Source: Ichthyophis bannanicus (lineage: Eukaryota; Chordata; Amphibia; Gymnophiona; Ichthyophiidae). Taken from it: a stretch of 64,000 nucleotides of DNA. Shown here piece by piece: positions 43,327 through 55,690 of the stretch (position 1 is the stretch's first letter; each line of letters opens with the position of its first letter). A model generated the notes under the pieces. That model was not told where the DNA came from. It did no database searches and saw nothing but the letters and a program-made list of their open reading frames with translations. The DNA is taken from positions 15,005,080 to 15,069,079 of the forward strand of contig CM066033.1 of NCBI GenBank assembly GCA_033557465.1. Reading direction: 5' to 3'. A program made the position numbers and the translations under genes.

Positions 43327-44226
43327 TTGGGGTCCATGGCAGCAATGTTGGATCTCATTCCCTGTGCCAGGGCGCACAGGCTGTCCACTGCAGAGGTCCC
43401 TGCTGTCACATTAGTTTCCTCAACAGCATTCACTCTCAAGGAAACTACTATGCTCAGTGGAGGTCCGCAGCAGCCTAACCTGGTGGTTGGATTCCTCCAG
43501 ACTATTGAAGGGAATGCCACTGGAGTCACTGGACTTGCCAATGGTGACAGCAGACACCAGCCTCTCTGGATGTGGAGCGCATTGTTTGTCACAGGTCATG
43601 CAGGGACGGTGGTCTGCAGAACAGAGTGGTCGATCAGTCATCTGGAAATGTGTACCGTCTGGCTAGTGCTCAAAGCCTTTCTACTGATAGTACATCACAA
43701 GGCCGTGCAAGTCTTTTCAGACAATACCACCATTGTAGCATACATCAAGCATCAAAGGGGCACAGGAAACGTGCTGTTGGTAAAGAATATCTCTCTGCTA
43801 CTTCAGTGGGCAAAGGCGAATCTTCTAGGATTGTCTGCAGCCCACATTATAGGGATACAGAACGTGAAAACAGACTTTCTCAGCTGTCATCAGTTGTATC
43901 CTGAGGAATGGACCCTGGGCAGTTGGTCTTTCTCAGTCTGGCTTGGTGATGAGGGATTGCTGGGTAATGGACCTGAAAGTGTCTGCCACCAATGCCAAAG
44001 TATCCCAGTTCTTCAGCCACTATCGGGGAAGGATGTTCAAGGGACTCGATGTGTTAGCATTTCCACTATGGCCTCTAATAGGTCGTTTACTCCAGCGCAC
44101 TGGAGGCTAGTGGTGTTGATTGTTCCCAGTTGGCCTCAGAGACCATGGTATGCTGACCTCATTCAACTGGTAGTGGTTGCCAGCAAGACCCGATCTGTTA
44201 TCATAGGGTCCATTCCTGACACTTAA
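43327..44226 (+). pseudogene. DIRS-B RNase H region
   Basis: A 299-codon open stretch with the RNase H pattern: SGCGAHCLSQ-like segment in the overlapping frame, FSDNTTIVAYIKHQRGTGN and IQNVKTDFLSCHQL, matching the DIRS-A RNase H region. The first catalytic Asp lies in a different frame (VTADTSLSGCG, 43,457-43,666), so the domain is frameshifted. Confidence 0.8.
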
Positions 44227-44259
44227 GAGGGTGCACCTGAGGAAACAGTTATTTGGTGC

Positions 44260-45060
44260 AGGTCATTGCCATGCTGTTTCTCACTCATAAGTGTTTCACC
44301 TCTGGGTTTGGCAAGTCATCAAGACTTGAGACCATTGTGGGCCACTATTCCAAATGTCATAGCTTTTTTTACAGGCTGTTGTGTAGAAGGGCCTAGCCTT
44401 GAATTCCCTCCAGGTGCAGGTCACTGCTCTCGCTTGTTATCGGGGTTGCATTCAGGGCCTCTCTTTGACGTGTCATCCTGATGTCCTGCACCGAAGACAG
44501 TGTTGCTGGTGGCCATTTGCTGAGCTCGGAGGATCTCGGAACTGCAGGCGTTATCCCATAAGGAGCCCTTTTTTATCCTCTCCAAAGAAACGGTTGTGTT
44601 GCACACGGTGCCTTCCTTCTTGCCCAAGGGAGTGTCGGCATTCCACATGAATCAGGCTGTGCTTCTGCCAAGGTTTCCAGATATGGAGGATCTGCAGCTC
44701 CATCTTTTGGATGTGTGCAGAGTGCTCTATCATCTGAAAAGGACGGAATCGGTTTGCAAGATGGACCGTCTTTTTATCCTTTTATGGGGACCCTTGTAAG
44801 GGTGAGGTGGCCTCAAAGGCTTCCATTGCAAGATGGCTAAAGGAGGCACCATTGGGATTGCATGCCCATTCCACTAGAGCTCAGGCAGCGGTGTGGGTGG
44901 TCTTGTACCGCCTTCAGATATCTGCAAAGCTGCTACTTGGTCTTCGTTGCATACCTTTGTCTGGCACTGTCGGTTAGATCTTCAAGCATGTGCTGATGCA
45001 TGGTTCGGTGCATGGGTGTTGCAGGCTGGACTTGCCGGTCTTGCCCAAGTCCGAGTACTG
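44260..45060 (+). pseudogene. DIRS-B tyrosine recombinase remnant
   Basis: Pieces in several frames: LQVQVTALACYRGCIQG (44,399-44,480), SAFHMNQAVLLPRFPDMEDL (44,596-44,800), an HSTRAQAA box near 44,870-44,900 and ADAWFGAWVLQAGLAGL (44,990-45,060). The H-X-X-R box is recognisable, but the Tyr position reads CRLDL. Inactive. Confidence 0.75.
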
Positions 45061-45120
45061 CTCTGGTATATCCCAGGAATCTGGACTGGACTGGAGATAT
45101 GCTATGGAAGGTGAAATTAG

Positions 45121-45437
45121 GCCTCCCCCTATGCTTTGTAGCATTGTACAAATGATAAGTAATAGTAGTAGTCTTCCTCCTCCTCCCTGTATTTCTTTTT
45201 CCATGGAAGCCCTTAGTTGCTGCAAGATGCTGTCATTCACATCCTTCTTTACTTTGATTTGTGAAATTAGTGATCTTAAATTTGCATCTGTTGCTTTTTG
45301 CAGTGTTTCTTCTGGCATTTTTCCTCTTTTTTCCAGTTTTTGGTACATTTTCTTTGTATACCCTCTAGATTTAAATTAGGGTTTGTAGCATAAAAATAGC
45401 AGTACATTATCTCCTCTTATCTGCAGAAGCCCGCTTA
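45121..45437. other. Sequence between DIRS-B and DIRS-C
   Basis: The minus strand holds a coiled-coil-like fragment (KLEKRGKMPEETLQKATDAN, ending about 45,170) of unknown origin, possibly retroelement ORF1. Otherwise unassigned. Confidence 0.3.
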
Positions 45438-46041
45438 AAAAGTAATTAGGCTTACCTGCTAATTAGTGTTCCTGAAGGAATTCCAGTCCAGTCCCTTTCC
45501 TCTGGGTTGTGCTCCCCTTCCAGCAGCTTGGAGACTGAGCCCATCATCATTTGATGACCCTCTGGTATAAATACCACTGGCACCACCCACCAGCTCCAGT
45601 ATTCTATTGAAAAAAGCAGACTTATACAGAGAGACAATTAATAACATTATACACTATCTTTAAAATTAACTCCAAAACTCTAAAATATCCCCTCCTGCCT
45701 CCCCCAAAGGAACTTCGCCCCCCCTCCCCCCCCCCCCCCCCGGAAGAGGACGAGGCTTACCTGATACCGCACCTGCCCTTACCAAACCAAACAGCAGGGC
45801 ACCTTGCTGGGCCACACCGCCTCGCCACCGAGCGAGGAGCATCCGGACATCTTCTCTTCTTCCCTATCAACAGCTTCGGGCTGGCAATATGTTTACTGAA
45901 ACTTAACACTGAAAACCGGGCGGGATCAGGGACTGAACTGGAGTTCCTTCAGGAACACTAATTAGCAGGTAAGGCCTAATTACTTTTTTCCTTAGTGTCC
46001 CTTCAGTCCAGTCCCTTTGCTCTGGGATGTAACAGAGCAGT

Positions 46042-46865
46042 TCAAGCCTGAGAGGGGCCTGCAAGACTGAACCAAAGCACCGCTCTCCCAAACCCAGCAT
46101 CCGCTGCTGCCTGAACATCCAACTGGTAATGCTTGGCAAAAGTATGTAAAGATGACCAAGTTGCCGCTCTACAAATTTTCAGCAGTGGAATAAAACTATA
46201 CTCAGCCCACGAGGCTGCCTGGGCTCGGGTCGAATGCGCACGGAACCCTTCCAGAACCCGCTTTCCTCTCAGGATGTAAGCAGACGCAATGGCCTCCCTG
46301 ATCCACCTAGAAATGGACGCCTTGGCCGCTGCTTCATCTTTATGCGGTCCACCAAACAAAAACAAACAAGCGCTCTGACTTCTGAAACGCCGCCGTGCGA
46401 CTAAGGTAGGACTTCAGCAATCTGCGCAATCCAGGCGGCGTAACCGCGCATCGTCCGCCTCCAGCTCCCCTTTTTGAAAGGAAGGGAGAGAAACGGACTG
46501 ATTCACATGGCGAAATCACCTTGGGCAAAAAGGAAGGTACCGTTCGCAAGACCACCTTAAAAAAAGAAATGAAAGACGGATGACATAAAAGAGCCTGAAG
46601 CTCTGAAATATTCCTAACAGAACAGATAGCCCACAAGAAAAACTGTCTTGAGAGTCAAGTCTTTCAAGGAAGCCTTCCTCACTGGCTCGTAAGGTTCCCC
46701 AGCTAAAACATTCAACACCAAATTGAGATCCCAAGGAGGGACCAACGACCTTTGCTGAGGCCGCAGGCGCTGCACCGCCCACAGGAACCTACCTTTGTCT
46801 GCATGCTTTCCTAACGCCTTCCCATGAACGTTGCCCCTGTAACAGGAAATAGCCACCAACTGCAC
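46042..46865 (-). pseudogene. DIRS-C tyrosine recombinase
   Basis: Encoded in overlapping frames (46,865-46,614, 46,636-46,340, 46,365-46,042). The C-terminal part retains the box-II sequence FRAHSTRAQAASWAEY (H-X-X-R intact) and the candidate nucleophile Tyr in FAKHYQLDV. The box-I Arg is not clear: the expected ARRISEL segment reads VRNISEL. Frameshifted, inactive. Confidence 0.82.
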
Positions 46866-47027
46866 TCGAAAGGCCCTTCTAGAAACCTACCTGTAAAAAC
46901 TCCAAAACCTCCGGCACCGAGACCGTGAGGGGTCTCTTCTTTTGGACTGCACACCAGCCCTCAAAAATGCACCAATCCTCACATAAGAGGCAGATTGAGC
47001 ACTTGCGAGCACTCAGCAAGATCGTGA

Positions 47028-48350
47028 TCAGCGCTCCCGAATATCCTCGCTTACGGAGCCTTGCCCTTTCAATAGCGAGAATCGATCCACTTGAGGCATC
47101 CGCACAGGCCCCTGAGCCAGGAGATCGTCTCTACACGGGAGATGCCACGGATGATCGGCCAGCAACCTTACGAGGTCGGCATACCACGACAGCCTCGGCC
47201 AGTCTGGGGCTATGAGAATCTCGAACCCTTGGTGTGCCTCTACTCGGTGCAGGACCCTTCCTATGAGAGCCCAATGTGGAAACACATACAGGAGCTCTCC
47301 ATGGGCCATTTCTGAACCAGAGTATCCAGGCCCTCCAACATCCTTTCCTTTCTCCGGCTGAAGAACCGGCTCGCCTTGGCCGACTCCCACCAAGTCATGA
47401 GGTCCATGACCGGAGCCCCCCAATGGTCTAACACCTGTTTGTACACTTCCTGACAAAACTCCCACTCGCCGTGATCTACTTTGTACCTGCTCAGATAGTC
47501 TGCTGTGATGTTTTCTACCCCAGCCACATGTTGCGCCAACAAGGACGTTAGATGGGCTTCGGCCCACTGCAACAGGCTCTCCGCTTCCTCCTCCAATAGG
47601 GGACTGCTCGTGCCGCCCTGCCGATTCATATAGGCCACTGTGCTCACATTGTCGGACAGCACCCGGACCGCCCTCTGGGAGACCCAATGTTTGAATGCTT
47701 TGAGAGCTAAAGCTACCACCCGCAGCTCCAATCTATTGATGGACCACTGGGCTTCCATCGCATTCCAGAGGCCCTGAGCGAAACGGCCTTCACAGTGAGC
47801 CCCCAACCAGTCAGACTGGCGTCCGTCATCAACTGCAGCCACTGCGGAGGCTCGAGCGGCATTCCGCGCTCCAAATTCCCTGGGCAGAGCCACCACTGCA
47901 AAGACCGTTTGGCTGCTGAGGGGCAGGGGAGCACCACGGACAAGGGTTGATGCTGATGGGACCATCGACGGAGCAGAGCCCGCTGAAGTGGCCGCATGTG
48001 AGCTCTGGCCCACAGCACCAACTCGATCATTGCCGCTATAGTCCCCAAAACCTGTAAATAATGCCAGGCCGAAGGCGCCGGCAAGGGAAGAAACTGCTGC
48101 ATCAGGTGCCTCAGATCCCTTGCTCTCTGAACCGGCAAGAACACCCTGCCCCTGCCGGTGTTGAACCTTGCCCCAAGATATCTGATTTCCTGAGCGGGAA
48201 CCAAGCTACTCTTTGCCAGATTGATAACCCTCCCGAGCTCCCCTAGGAGCCCAACCATCTGGTCGTCGCCTTCTGACTCTCTGCCTTGGACTACGCCCGG
48301 ATCAGTCAGTTGTCGAGGTACGGGTGGACCAAAATCCCTTCTTTGCGAAG
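47028..48350 (-). pseudogene. DIRS-C RT C-terminus and RNase H
   Basis: Overlapping frames encode NLAKSSLVPAQEIRYLGARF and SAWHYLQVLGTIAAMIELVL (post-RT connection), LMTDASLTGWG (RNase H Asp), INRLELRVVALALKAF (Glu), VLSDNVSTVAYMNRQGG (Asp) and VENITADYLSR. All expected acidic residues are present but lie in two frames. Confidence 0.82.
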
Positions 48351-48362
48351 CACCGCGGTGCT

Positions 48363-48675
48363 TTGCTTCAATAAAGGCTAGCACACCTGGTAATAAAGAC
48401 AAGGAGTTTATTTATAAACAAAGCAAGGATAACTTGAAATTCACTTATTTAACTTATTTACTTATATTTATTTAGAAAGGCAAGTCATTCACTTATTTAC
48501 CTATGATTAGTTAGAAAAGATAACTAGAAAGCAAGTAATTACAGGAGAATAATACATCACCGATAGAGTTCTGAACTTCATCTCATGTCACACTTCGACT
48601 AAATGGATCCCTGATCCTGCCAGACAAGAGAGACTTCTCAATCGAGAGATTTTCCAGGCAATGCGTCCGCTCCAT
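48363..48675. other. Unassigned A/T-rich sequence
   Basis: Follows the DIRS-C breakpoint. It contains ttatttacttatatttatttag-type runs. Not recognised. Confidence 0.3.
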
Positions 48676-48907
48676 CTATTTATTTATTTAGACAGTTTTG
48701 TATACCACCTTATCCTTCAGTCAAAGTGGTCACAACATTATTGGGGGATACATTTAACACGAGGGGATTTAAGACACATACACTAATACTTACAGGGAAC
48801 ATGGGCAATGGAGGGTTAAGTGGCTTGACCAAGACCACAAGGAGCACCTGTGGGACTAGAAACCCCAGCTCCATGGAAGAGATCCCTGTGTTCCTCTCCT
48901 CTGGCTG
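48676..48907 (-). mobile_element. SINE, second copy (5'-truncated)
   Basis: Minus-strand copy of the family at 24,851: (TAAA)n tail complement, ttgtataccaccttatcctt tail, aagtggcttgaccaagacca body. It lacks the tRNA-like A and B boxes. Confidence 0.8.
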
Positions 48908-49076
48908 AGAAAGGTACCCTCTGTATCCTGTTGCAAAGACAACCAGTTCCATCAGTTGACATACACATAGTATAGGGTCAGTTATCCATTAAACACAATC
49001 AAGACGCTGGCCAGACGTCTGAGAATGCTCAAGGGATACCCCCCCCCCATGGATTTAGAAGCTCAAAACTCTACAA

Positions 49077-49316
49077 TTACAATTGAGGAATTATTCTACA
49101 TTTGCTAGGTGAATTGTTCTCCTTAATTGCTCTGTATTGAGTCAGGGAGTTATGCGTCTTGTTCCGCCTCCATTTTCTCCCCAGTCTTCGGAGATTGCGC
49201 TTTGCAACCCTGATATCTCTTGAGTACAAGGGGGCGTTGGACCTTCTGCTTGTTTTGTGTTTCTGTTCTGGTATGAGCGCAATTCTATAACATCCATGTC
49301 TGGCTGGCAGAAACAT
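49077..49316 (-). mobile_element. LINE fragment (endonuclease-RT linker)
   Basis: The minus strand encodes APLYSRDIRVAKRNLRRLGR followed by KWRR, the APW-type linker with a basic helix found between endonuclease and RT in CR1/L2-like LINEs. Short fragment only; 49,317-50,100 around it is unassigned. Confidence 0.6.
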
Positions 49317-50109
49317 ATAAATTGAAAATGGGCATGTTATAAACCAGATTCTGAAACAGCGGGTATATACAGGGCCGCAGTTCCAGAATCAGGGAGATGC
49401 ACGAACAGCCCGCCTCGGAAAATGCAGGCCCTCGCTGTTATAATGGGACACAGGTATACACAGCAACAGCCTGGACGTTCCCGTGCTCACCCTATTTTGA
49501 AAAGATGCTTCCCGTCTCTATGTGGCACGCCTCCACTGGCAAAACGTACATCTCCAAAGCTGATTCTCACACTGACAGTGTTGTGCTCATGCAAACATAA
49601 CATTAATACTAATGAAACAGATACGTTCTTGCAAATCAGACCATATATACTAGTCTGTTGCATGCCCAGAACACTACAAGGTTATCTAAGCGCACCAAAA
49701 CTATTGTAAAAGCCAGTGGAAAATGAGATATTAGTTATTCTTACAGTGGTCATCGCTGAAAACCGTATTTGCAATGCTAAGACTGGGCCAAAAAATCCTG
49801 AAATGGGTCTGTACAGCTCCATATCCAAACATATCCCTGTCATTCATAGGAAACCATCAGAATGAGAAGATGCAACAGTGCAAACATCAGAAATACATGC
49901 CCAAAAGCACCATCCTCTGCCCTGACGAATGTGCACAGTGTTAGAGACCTCTGCTGGTGAGTTTGGATATGTATTAGTGCTGTTTGGGCTGCAGCATGCC
50001 CCCATTCTGAGGATCCCCCACCATTGACAGGGACATGTCCTGCTATGTTGATGCAGGGCAGCTTTTCTGAATTTACTGCCCATTCACACTGGCACCTGCT
50101 TGGATCAAC

Positions 50110-50695
50110 TATCAATAAAGAAGCAACAAGCAGTCAAGACGACGCATTGCTCTTGGCAGAATGGCTATGAAAGACCTAGATAAGATCCTCAAGAGCAGAG
50201 ATGTCTCTCTCCATACAAAGATTCGACTTGTTCAAGCCATGGTATTTTCAATAACATCATATGGATGTGAAAGCTGGACAGTGAAAAATATAGACAGGAA
50301 GAAAATTGATGTCTTTGAATTATGGTGCTGGCGGTGAATACTGTGTATACCATGGACCGCCTGAAGAACAAACCAGTCGGTACTAGAGGAGATCAAACCT
50401 AAGCTTTCTTTAGAAGCTCAGATGACAAGACTTCGACTTTCATACTTTGGACACATCATGCGAAGAGAAAGATCATTAGAGAAAGACATCATGCTTGGCA
50501 AGATAGAAGGTCAACGCAAAAGAGGAAGACCAGCAATGAGATGGATCGCTACAATAACAGCAGCTACGGGTACCAGTCTGTCAACAATGAGCCGCCTGAC
50601 TCAAGACCGAACACAATTTAGGATAGCTATCCAGAGGGTCACCATGAGTCAACTCCGACTCGACGGCACTTAACAACAACAACAAGCTAACCTAC
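50110..50695 (+). mobile_element. RTE/BovB-like LINE 3' end
   Basis: Degenerate C-terminal RT region: SLHTKIRLVQAMVFSITSYG and CESW, FELWCWR, then an open stretch (50,422-50,673) with LRLSYFGHIMRRERSLEKDI, GKIEGQRKRGRP and MRW. The 3' end is ctccgactcgacggcacttaacaacaacaa, as in BovB-like LINEs of vertebrates (from memory). Interrupted by stops. Confidence 0.8.
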
Positions 50696-50699
50696 TTCA

Positions 50700-51082
50700 G
50701 TAGCTCAAAAGAGGTCACAACTACTAGAAGGAAAAGAATGTCACACACCGCAATGGCAGCAACAATTTAGGGGAGAAAAAGCTTCAGAATTTTATCACTT
50801 CCCACTATGCGGCAACAAAGAGCTGTAGGGCAGATCAAAAGCTCAGCATCATATTCATTAAACTACTCCCCCTTTTTTATTGTAATTTTTATATTTTAAT
50901 AATTCAATAAATAGAATGATGCCAGGAAGATACCCATCACTCACATCGAAACATTTCACAATCAGTCTCACAATCAATACTTCAAAACCATAAACCATTA
51001 CCAGACAACCGTATCCAACAGTTAAACCCTTAACTTAATACCAGACTTCACACCTACAACACACTTATATCCCACAATTTAT
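50700..51082. other. Unassigned non-coding sequence
   Basis: A/T-rich sequence between the LINE end and the mariner. No gene or repeat recognised. Confidence 0.3.
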
Positions 51083-52016
51083 ATGAGGGTTGCTTAGAAA
51101 GTAATGCCCCACATGTTTTTTCTCAGTCCAGAATGAAGATAGAGGTGTGAAATTGAAAGGAAATTTGAACTTCAAAGGACACGTGTGTAATTTTACAGTC
51201 GTCCATCAAATAGCGAGGCAGTAGTGATTCTTCAAATGGCGTCTCTGAGTGACACACGGTACAAACAACGAGCTGTAATTGAGTTCTTGGTGGAGGAGAA
51301 AGAAAGTGTGAGAAACATTCACAAACGATTGTGTGCTGTGTATGGAAGTTCTGCAATAGATAGGAGCACCGTTGGACGATGGGTGAAGAGAGTAAAGGCT
51401 TCAGGAAGTGGTAAAATGGAACTGGAAGATCGGCCACGGTCTGTGCGTCCTGCCTCAGCCACCAGTCCAGACAAGTTGCAGCGTGCTCATGACATTATTC
51501 GTGCGGATCGGCGCATCACGAGTCGGGAATTGTCCGTACAGCTTTTCATCAGTAGAGGTAGTGCAATGGCAATTATTGACTCTTTGGGATATTCAAAGGT
51601 ATGTGCAAGATGGGTTCTGCAAAGTCTCACAACCGAACACAAACGCCAAAGGAAAGACATCTGCTCTGATTTGTTGGAGCATTTTGAAGCTGAGGGGGAG
51701 GCCTTTTTGTCCCGGATTGTCACTGGTGACAAAACCTGGGCTCACCACTATGAACCAGAGACTAAAAGGTAGTCCATTCCATACACAGCACACAACCGTT
51801 TGTGAATGTTTCTCACACTTTGTTTCTCCTCCACCAAGAATTCAATTATAGCTCGTTGTTTGTACCGTGTGTCACTCACAGACGCCATTTGAAGTATCAC
51901 TACCACCTCGCTATTTGTCGGACGACTGTAAAATTACACACATGTGTCCTTTGAAGTTCCAAGTTACTACCCTTTCAAATTCACACCTCTATCTTCATTC
52001 TGGAATGAGAAAAAAC
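51083..52016 (+). mobile_element. Mariner-type transposon, folded-back derivative
   Basis: The left terminus gagggttgcttagaaagtaatgcccc is followed by the 5' region and a transposase ORF truncated after the first third. From about 51,778 to 52,016 the sequence is the reverse complement of about 51,117-51,347, so the 5' end is present at both sides in inverted orientation. The 3' half of the transposon is missing, and the right copy lacks the outermost TIR bases (it stops at gagaaaaaac). Confidence 0.88.
51236..51772 (+). pseudogene. Mariner transposase, N-terminal fragment
   Basis: About 178 codons from MASLSDTRYKQRAVIEFLVE. Paired helix-turn-helix DNA-binding region (residues ~1-110), then the first catalytic Asp in IVTGDKTWAHHYEPETKR. 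The frame ends at TAG, where relatives continue into the second Asp region. Beyond it the sequence folds back, so the other catalytic residues are absent. Cannot transpose. Confidence 0.88.
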
Positions 52017-54775
52017 TGGACAGGGGTCTAATACTGAGGTAGAGGCATTGAGGTTTTTTTTTATTGTGGTAGTAATGTTATCTAGGGATGGCAGATCAAA
52101 CGTTTCCCATGTTACAACAGGGGTGATATTGTGGGATGATTGATCAGTGTATTGAGTTGTTATAGGTTGTATTGAGGGGAATTTTGAGCAGAGGTGATCA
52201 GCAATGGTTTGTGGGGATATTTTATCTTCGACCGCATAGTTGTTTGGGTGATTTAGTTATTGAAAATAACTCTCGGGGTTTATTTAAGGAGCACATGATG
52301 ACGTTCTCATTGTATTCTCTTTTACGTTTTAGAGTTTCAGACTGGTGACCTGGAGTTTTTTGAAGTAAGAGGTGTAGGTAGAGGGTTCTCTAGAACAATT
52401 GTGCTCCAAATGTCTAAGGTCGTGTAATGATTTGGAAAACCAGGGGGCTCGTTTGCGGTGGGTGTTATAGGATCTAATCTTTAGGGGGAGCTAGGGCTGC
52501 AGAGGCAAGAATTTTGCTCCAGCCTTCAATTTGAGAAGATAGGTTTGGATGATTAGTACCGAGAAGGTCCAAGTGTGAAGTGACTTGTTTGAGGACGCGG
52601 TTAATATCAAATGGCTTGAATTTGCGGGGCATCTGGGTTTGTGTAGAAGGTTGTGTTAGGGTCTGGATGGGATAGCGAATAGGATCAGGGAATGATCAGA
52701 CCAGGGAACTGGGAGAATGGAGTGTGTGGGTTGACTGTGGAGTGTGATGGACTGAGGCATGACGATAAGGTCAAGGGTATTACCTTTGCAATGGGTTGGA
52801 GTATTTCGGATCCGAGTGAAATGTAGTGCATCCATAGGGTCTAGAAAGGATGAGGCCTTTTACTGAGCAAATGAGTGGATGAGTGAAAGTTTGGGTGTTA
52901 CAGGCTGATTCGATGATTGTAGATAGGTCTTGAGCCTATGACTGTGGTGCTCGGTATACTAGGCACAGCGAGATTGCATTGTTAGAGATTCTGAGGGTAT
53001 CCATACCAGTGGAAGAGGCAGTTTCAATGGTGATTAAGTTTAGATCTTTTTTAGAGATTATACAAACATCTCCACATCTGTTAAAGGTACGGTTGCAGGT
53101 ATGTATAGAATGGGTAGGGGAACATAGTTACAATTATAGTTTATCAATTACATTAATAAACTATTATTTGTAATATAGTTCAATAATGTTATGTTATACT
53201 GTAATACATTTATACTAGTATTGCATTTTACAATACCTGTAATAATGTAAACTAGCTCATAAAGTTCTGAATCAATTGTATTGATATTTGATTTGTTATA
53301 ATGTAAAATGTTCCTAGTTCTTAAAGTTCAATGTACCTGTTCTGTTTGTTATAATGTAAACCGCTGCTGATCCTTGGAAGCAGCGGTATATAAAAGCTGT
53401 CCAAATAAATAAATAAATAATAAATAAATAGTTGATTCATGAGTACTGAGTCTGTGCCCTGGAACAATGTTTTATTGAGGCAAAGGATATCTATCTAAGT
53501 TGTAATCAGATATTAGGTCGGTAAGTAGGGGATCTTTGTCTTGGATGAACGGGCATTGATTAAGGCACCATTGAGGGAGGGGAGGTTAGGATTCAGTGTA
53601 GGAGTGTGTGTTACAGTAGAGATGGTGTTAATTCTGGTTAATCTACATTTCTGGGGGGTATGGTGTATGTAAAAGTGAGGAAATTGTTTAGAGGTAGGCA
53701 GAGGTCTATAGGAGTGAATTATTGGGATATGAAAGTTATGATTCACTTCTAAAGCATTGGCTAGGAAGGTTGAGATTAGGAGTAAGAATAGTAGGTGCGT
53801 GCCGAGGATTAGGAGCCAAGACTGAGAGGTGGCCATGTTGGCGTGGGTGAGACGGGTGTTGCTTTGCTAATGAGAGTAGTAAGGACAGAGAGTATGGCAA
53901 GAAGGAGCTGAGGAAAAATAACAACGGACTGTCAGTGCAATACAGCAGTAAGATTGGTACTTGAATCGATACAGTTAAAACACAGTATTCATTTAAAGCA
54001 GTTGTCTAGTCTGAGATGTTTGCTAGAAATCGTTGAGGCATAAATTAAAGAGCGGTGAAGTTGGTTTTATAACTTGGTACTTAAATCAAGGAATAATAGC
54101 GGTGAAATCCAGTTATATAAGTTGGTGCTTAAATCAATACAGTTGGATCACAATGTTGAGTTAATACTGGGATATTGAGAGGGATCATTGAGGCATATAT
54201 AAATGAGATAACAGTGGTTGAGACGGTTATATAAGATCAGCAGGTAAAAATGTACCTTGGCTAATGAAGGGTGGGAATGCAGCATGTGGTATAAAGCTGA
54301 AGGGTTGTTTGAGCACCAGATGGATTAGTGTTAGTAGCATGTACACATAGGTCCCTGACCCCGCTTTTTTAAAGAGGTCAGTGGAGCCGTCGATAGGGCT
54401 AGAGTCGGTGGGTAGAAGAAGCTAGATTTTCCCGCTGCAGGGCTTTTCTCAGCTCAGGTAAGCAGCACGATTTGGAGGCAATGTGTTCTTCGGTGGCAGT
54501 AGCATTTGCTTGGATGGGAGTCCGGTGAATCCGTGCAGAGTTGGGGGCTGAAAGTTGAGGCAATCAGATAGATATCAGGTTGTCTGTTCCGTCTGCATTA
54601 TGAAAAAAGCCACTGGATGCTTGATGTCAGAATAAATCATGGTGAGTGAATAGTATTACCAAGAGAAGGTGGAGAGTATCAAGCCTAAGTGCCCCACCTA
54701 AGGGCCATGCCAAAAGGCCCTCTGGCGAGGCCCTCAGGCATGGGCCAGCCAAGTGCGGGCACGCCTGGTTGAGTA
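52017..54775 (-). mobile_element. CR1/L2-like LINE, 5' region and endonuclease (degenerate)
   Basis: Read on the minus strand: a 5' end near 54,770 matching 39,345-39,420, a hydrophobic ORF start (53,836, WLLILGTHLLFLLLI), then LINARSSKTKIPYL and, after a 300-bp insertion, endonuclease remnants (NTLDLIVMPQ, WSDHSLILF). RT is absent: the element meets the mariner at 52,016. Multiple stops. Confidence 0.65.
53110..53430 (+). mobile_element. LINE/SINE tail inserted in the LINE
   Basis: Ends aatgtaaaccgctgctgatc...ggtatataaaagctgtccaaataaataaataaataa, another variant of the shared 3' tail, in the opposite orientation to the host LINE. Confidence 0.6.
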
Positions 54776-55489
54776 GCTAAATTTAAAAGCTAAAGCTCTG
54801 CCCCGAGGAAGAGGTAATAAAGTAAAGTTCAGAAAGACATAACAAAAGCACAGCTTATCTACATATCTTAATGCTGTCTCTGAAAAACTTCACAACGCTC
54901 TCAGGAAACGCCGGTCAAACAATCTGCACTGCTAAGACCCACTCTAAACAAACTTTGCTGCTAAAGCAGCTACAAAAGATTTGCTGCCAGTGGCGACACA
55001 ACTTCTTACTTGCTTTACAACTGCATCTTGTCCCGCTCAGACAGCAGACAAACCGGTTCAGACAGCAGTTCAATACAGAATTTCACATCCATTCATCTAT
55101 ATGGGACACGTTGAAGATCAGAGCAGAAAATCATCTAAGTCCTAGCGTTATTCCATGTTGCTGCTAGTAAAGTGTGGGTGTCCGCGGAAAGAACTCAGGA
55201 TGTACATGGGCCTTTCCTGAATGCGCTTTATACATCTCGCAGCTTGTCACGCCCCCATTCTGCCCCCTCCTGCATACATTCTGAAAGACCCTTTTTAACG
55301 TCATCTACGTGCAAGGCCACGTGGTTTCAGAAAGCAGTTCTAGACCTTTTCATGAGAAAAACATCGATCCCACACATCCAAAGGGCTTATTTGTGTTCTA
55401 GAATGACCTCTTAAGTGAATTATTTTAAATCTAATTGGTTATAAAAGGGAATTTGTTTTTTCTGCCTCTCCATACCTTTTGTATTCTTT
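54776..55489. other. Unassigned sequence upstream of the minus-strand LINE
   Basis: Short ORFs without family features. Possibly the LINE 5' region. No gene supported. Confidence 0.3.
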
Positions 55490-55495
55490 AACACC

Positions 55496-55690
55496 ATTCC
55501 ATGTTATCAACGTCCCTGTTTAATGTACATTACCAAATTTAAGTTATAACGTAAACAGCTTTGACTGAAATGGTAACGCGATAAAAAAAAACCTGTTAAA
55601 TAAATAAATGCATTATTTTTTTCAAATTGTAAACCATTTTGAATGACATGTTACAAAAATGCTATAAACATTTGTATAAATAAATGTAAT
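55496..55690 (+). mobile_element. Two adjacent LINE 3' tail fragments
   Basis: atgttatcaacgtccctgtttaatg...cctgttaaataaataaatg, followed by a second tail (gtaaaccattttgaatgaca...tgtataaataaatg). Non-coding. Confidence 0.6.

Larger units (their letters stand above)
35690..45120 (+). mobile_element. Degenerate DIRS element (DIRS-B), split by nested insertions
   Basis: The 5' region has tandem repeats (35,740-36,300); gag-like ORF at 37,343; RT N-terminal part to about 38,580. The RT then resumes at about 42,711 (IYFVVPKKE), with RNase H (43,327-44,226), recombinase pieces (44,260-45,060) and part of the internal complementary region at 45,085-45,115 (GGAGATATGCTATGGAAGGTGAAATTAGGCC). The RT is interrupted by about 4.1 kb of LINE, SINE and LTR-like insertions. 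The right terminal repeat is missing. The 5' end is included in the inverted duplication, so this DIRS predates it. The exact left end is not resolved. Confidence 0.82.
45438..48362 (-). mobile_element. 5'-truncated DIRS element (DIRS-C)
   Basis: The left end (AGTAATTAGGCTTACCTGC) has its complement at 45,940-45,985 joined to TTCCTTAGTGTCCCTTCAG, the internal complementary region. The minus strand encodes the tyrosine recombinase (46,865-46,042) and RNase H with RT C-terminus (about 48,350-47,030). The element is cut inside the RT near 48,362, so gag and the right terminus are lost. The RT box reads YLDN followed by a stop, so this copy was already dead or decayed. A different but related subfamily from DIRS-A, judged by terminal sequence. 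Confidence 0.88.
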
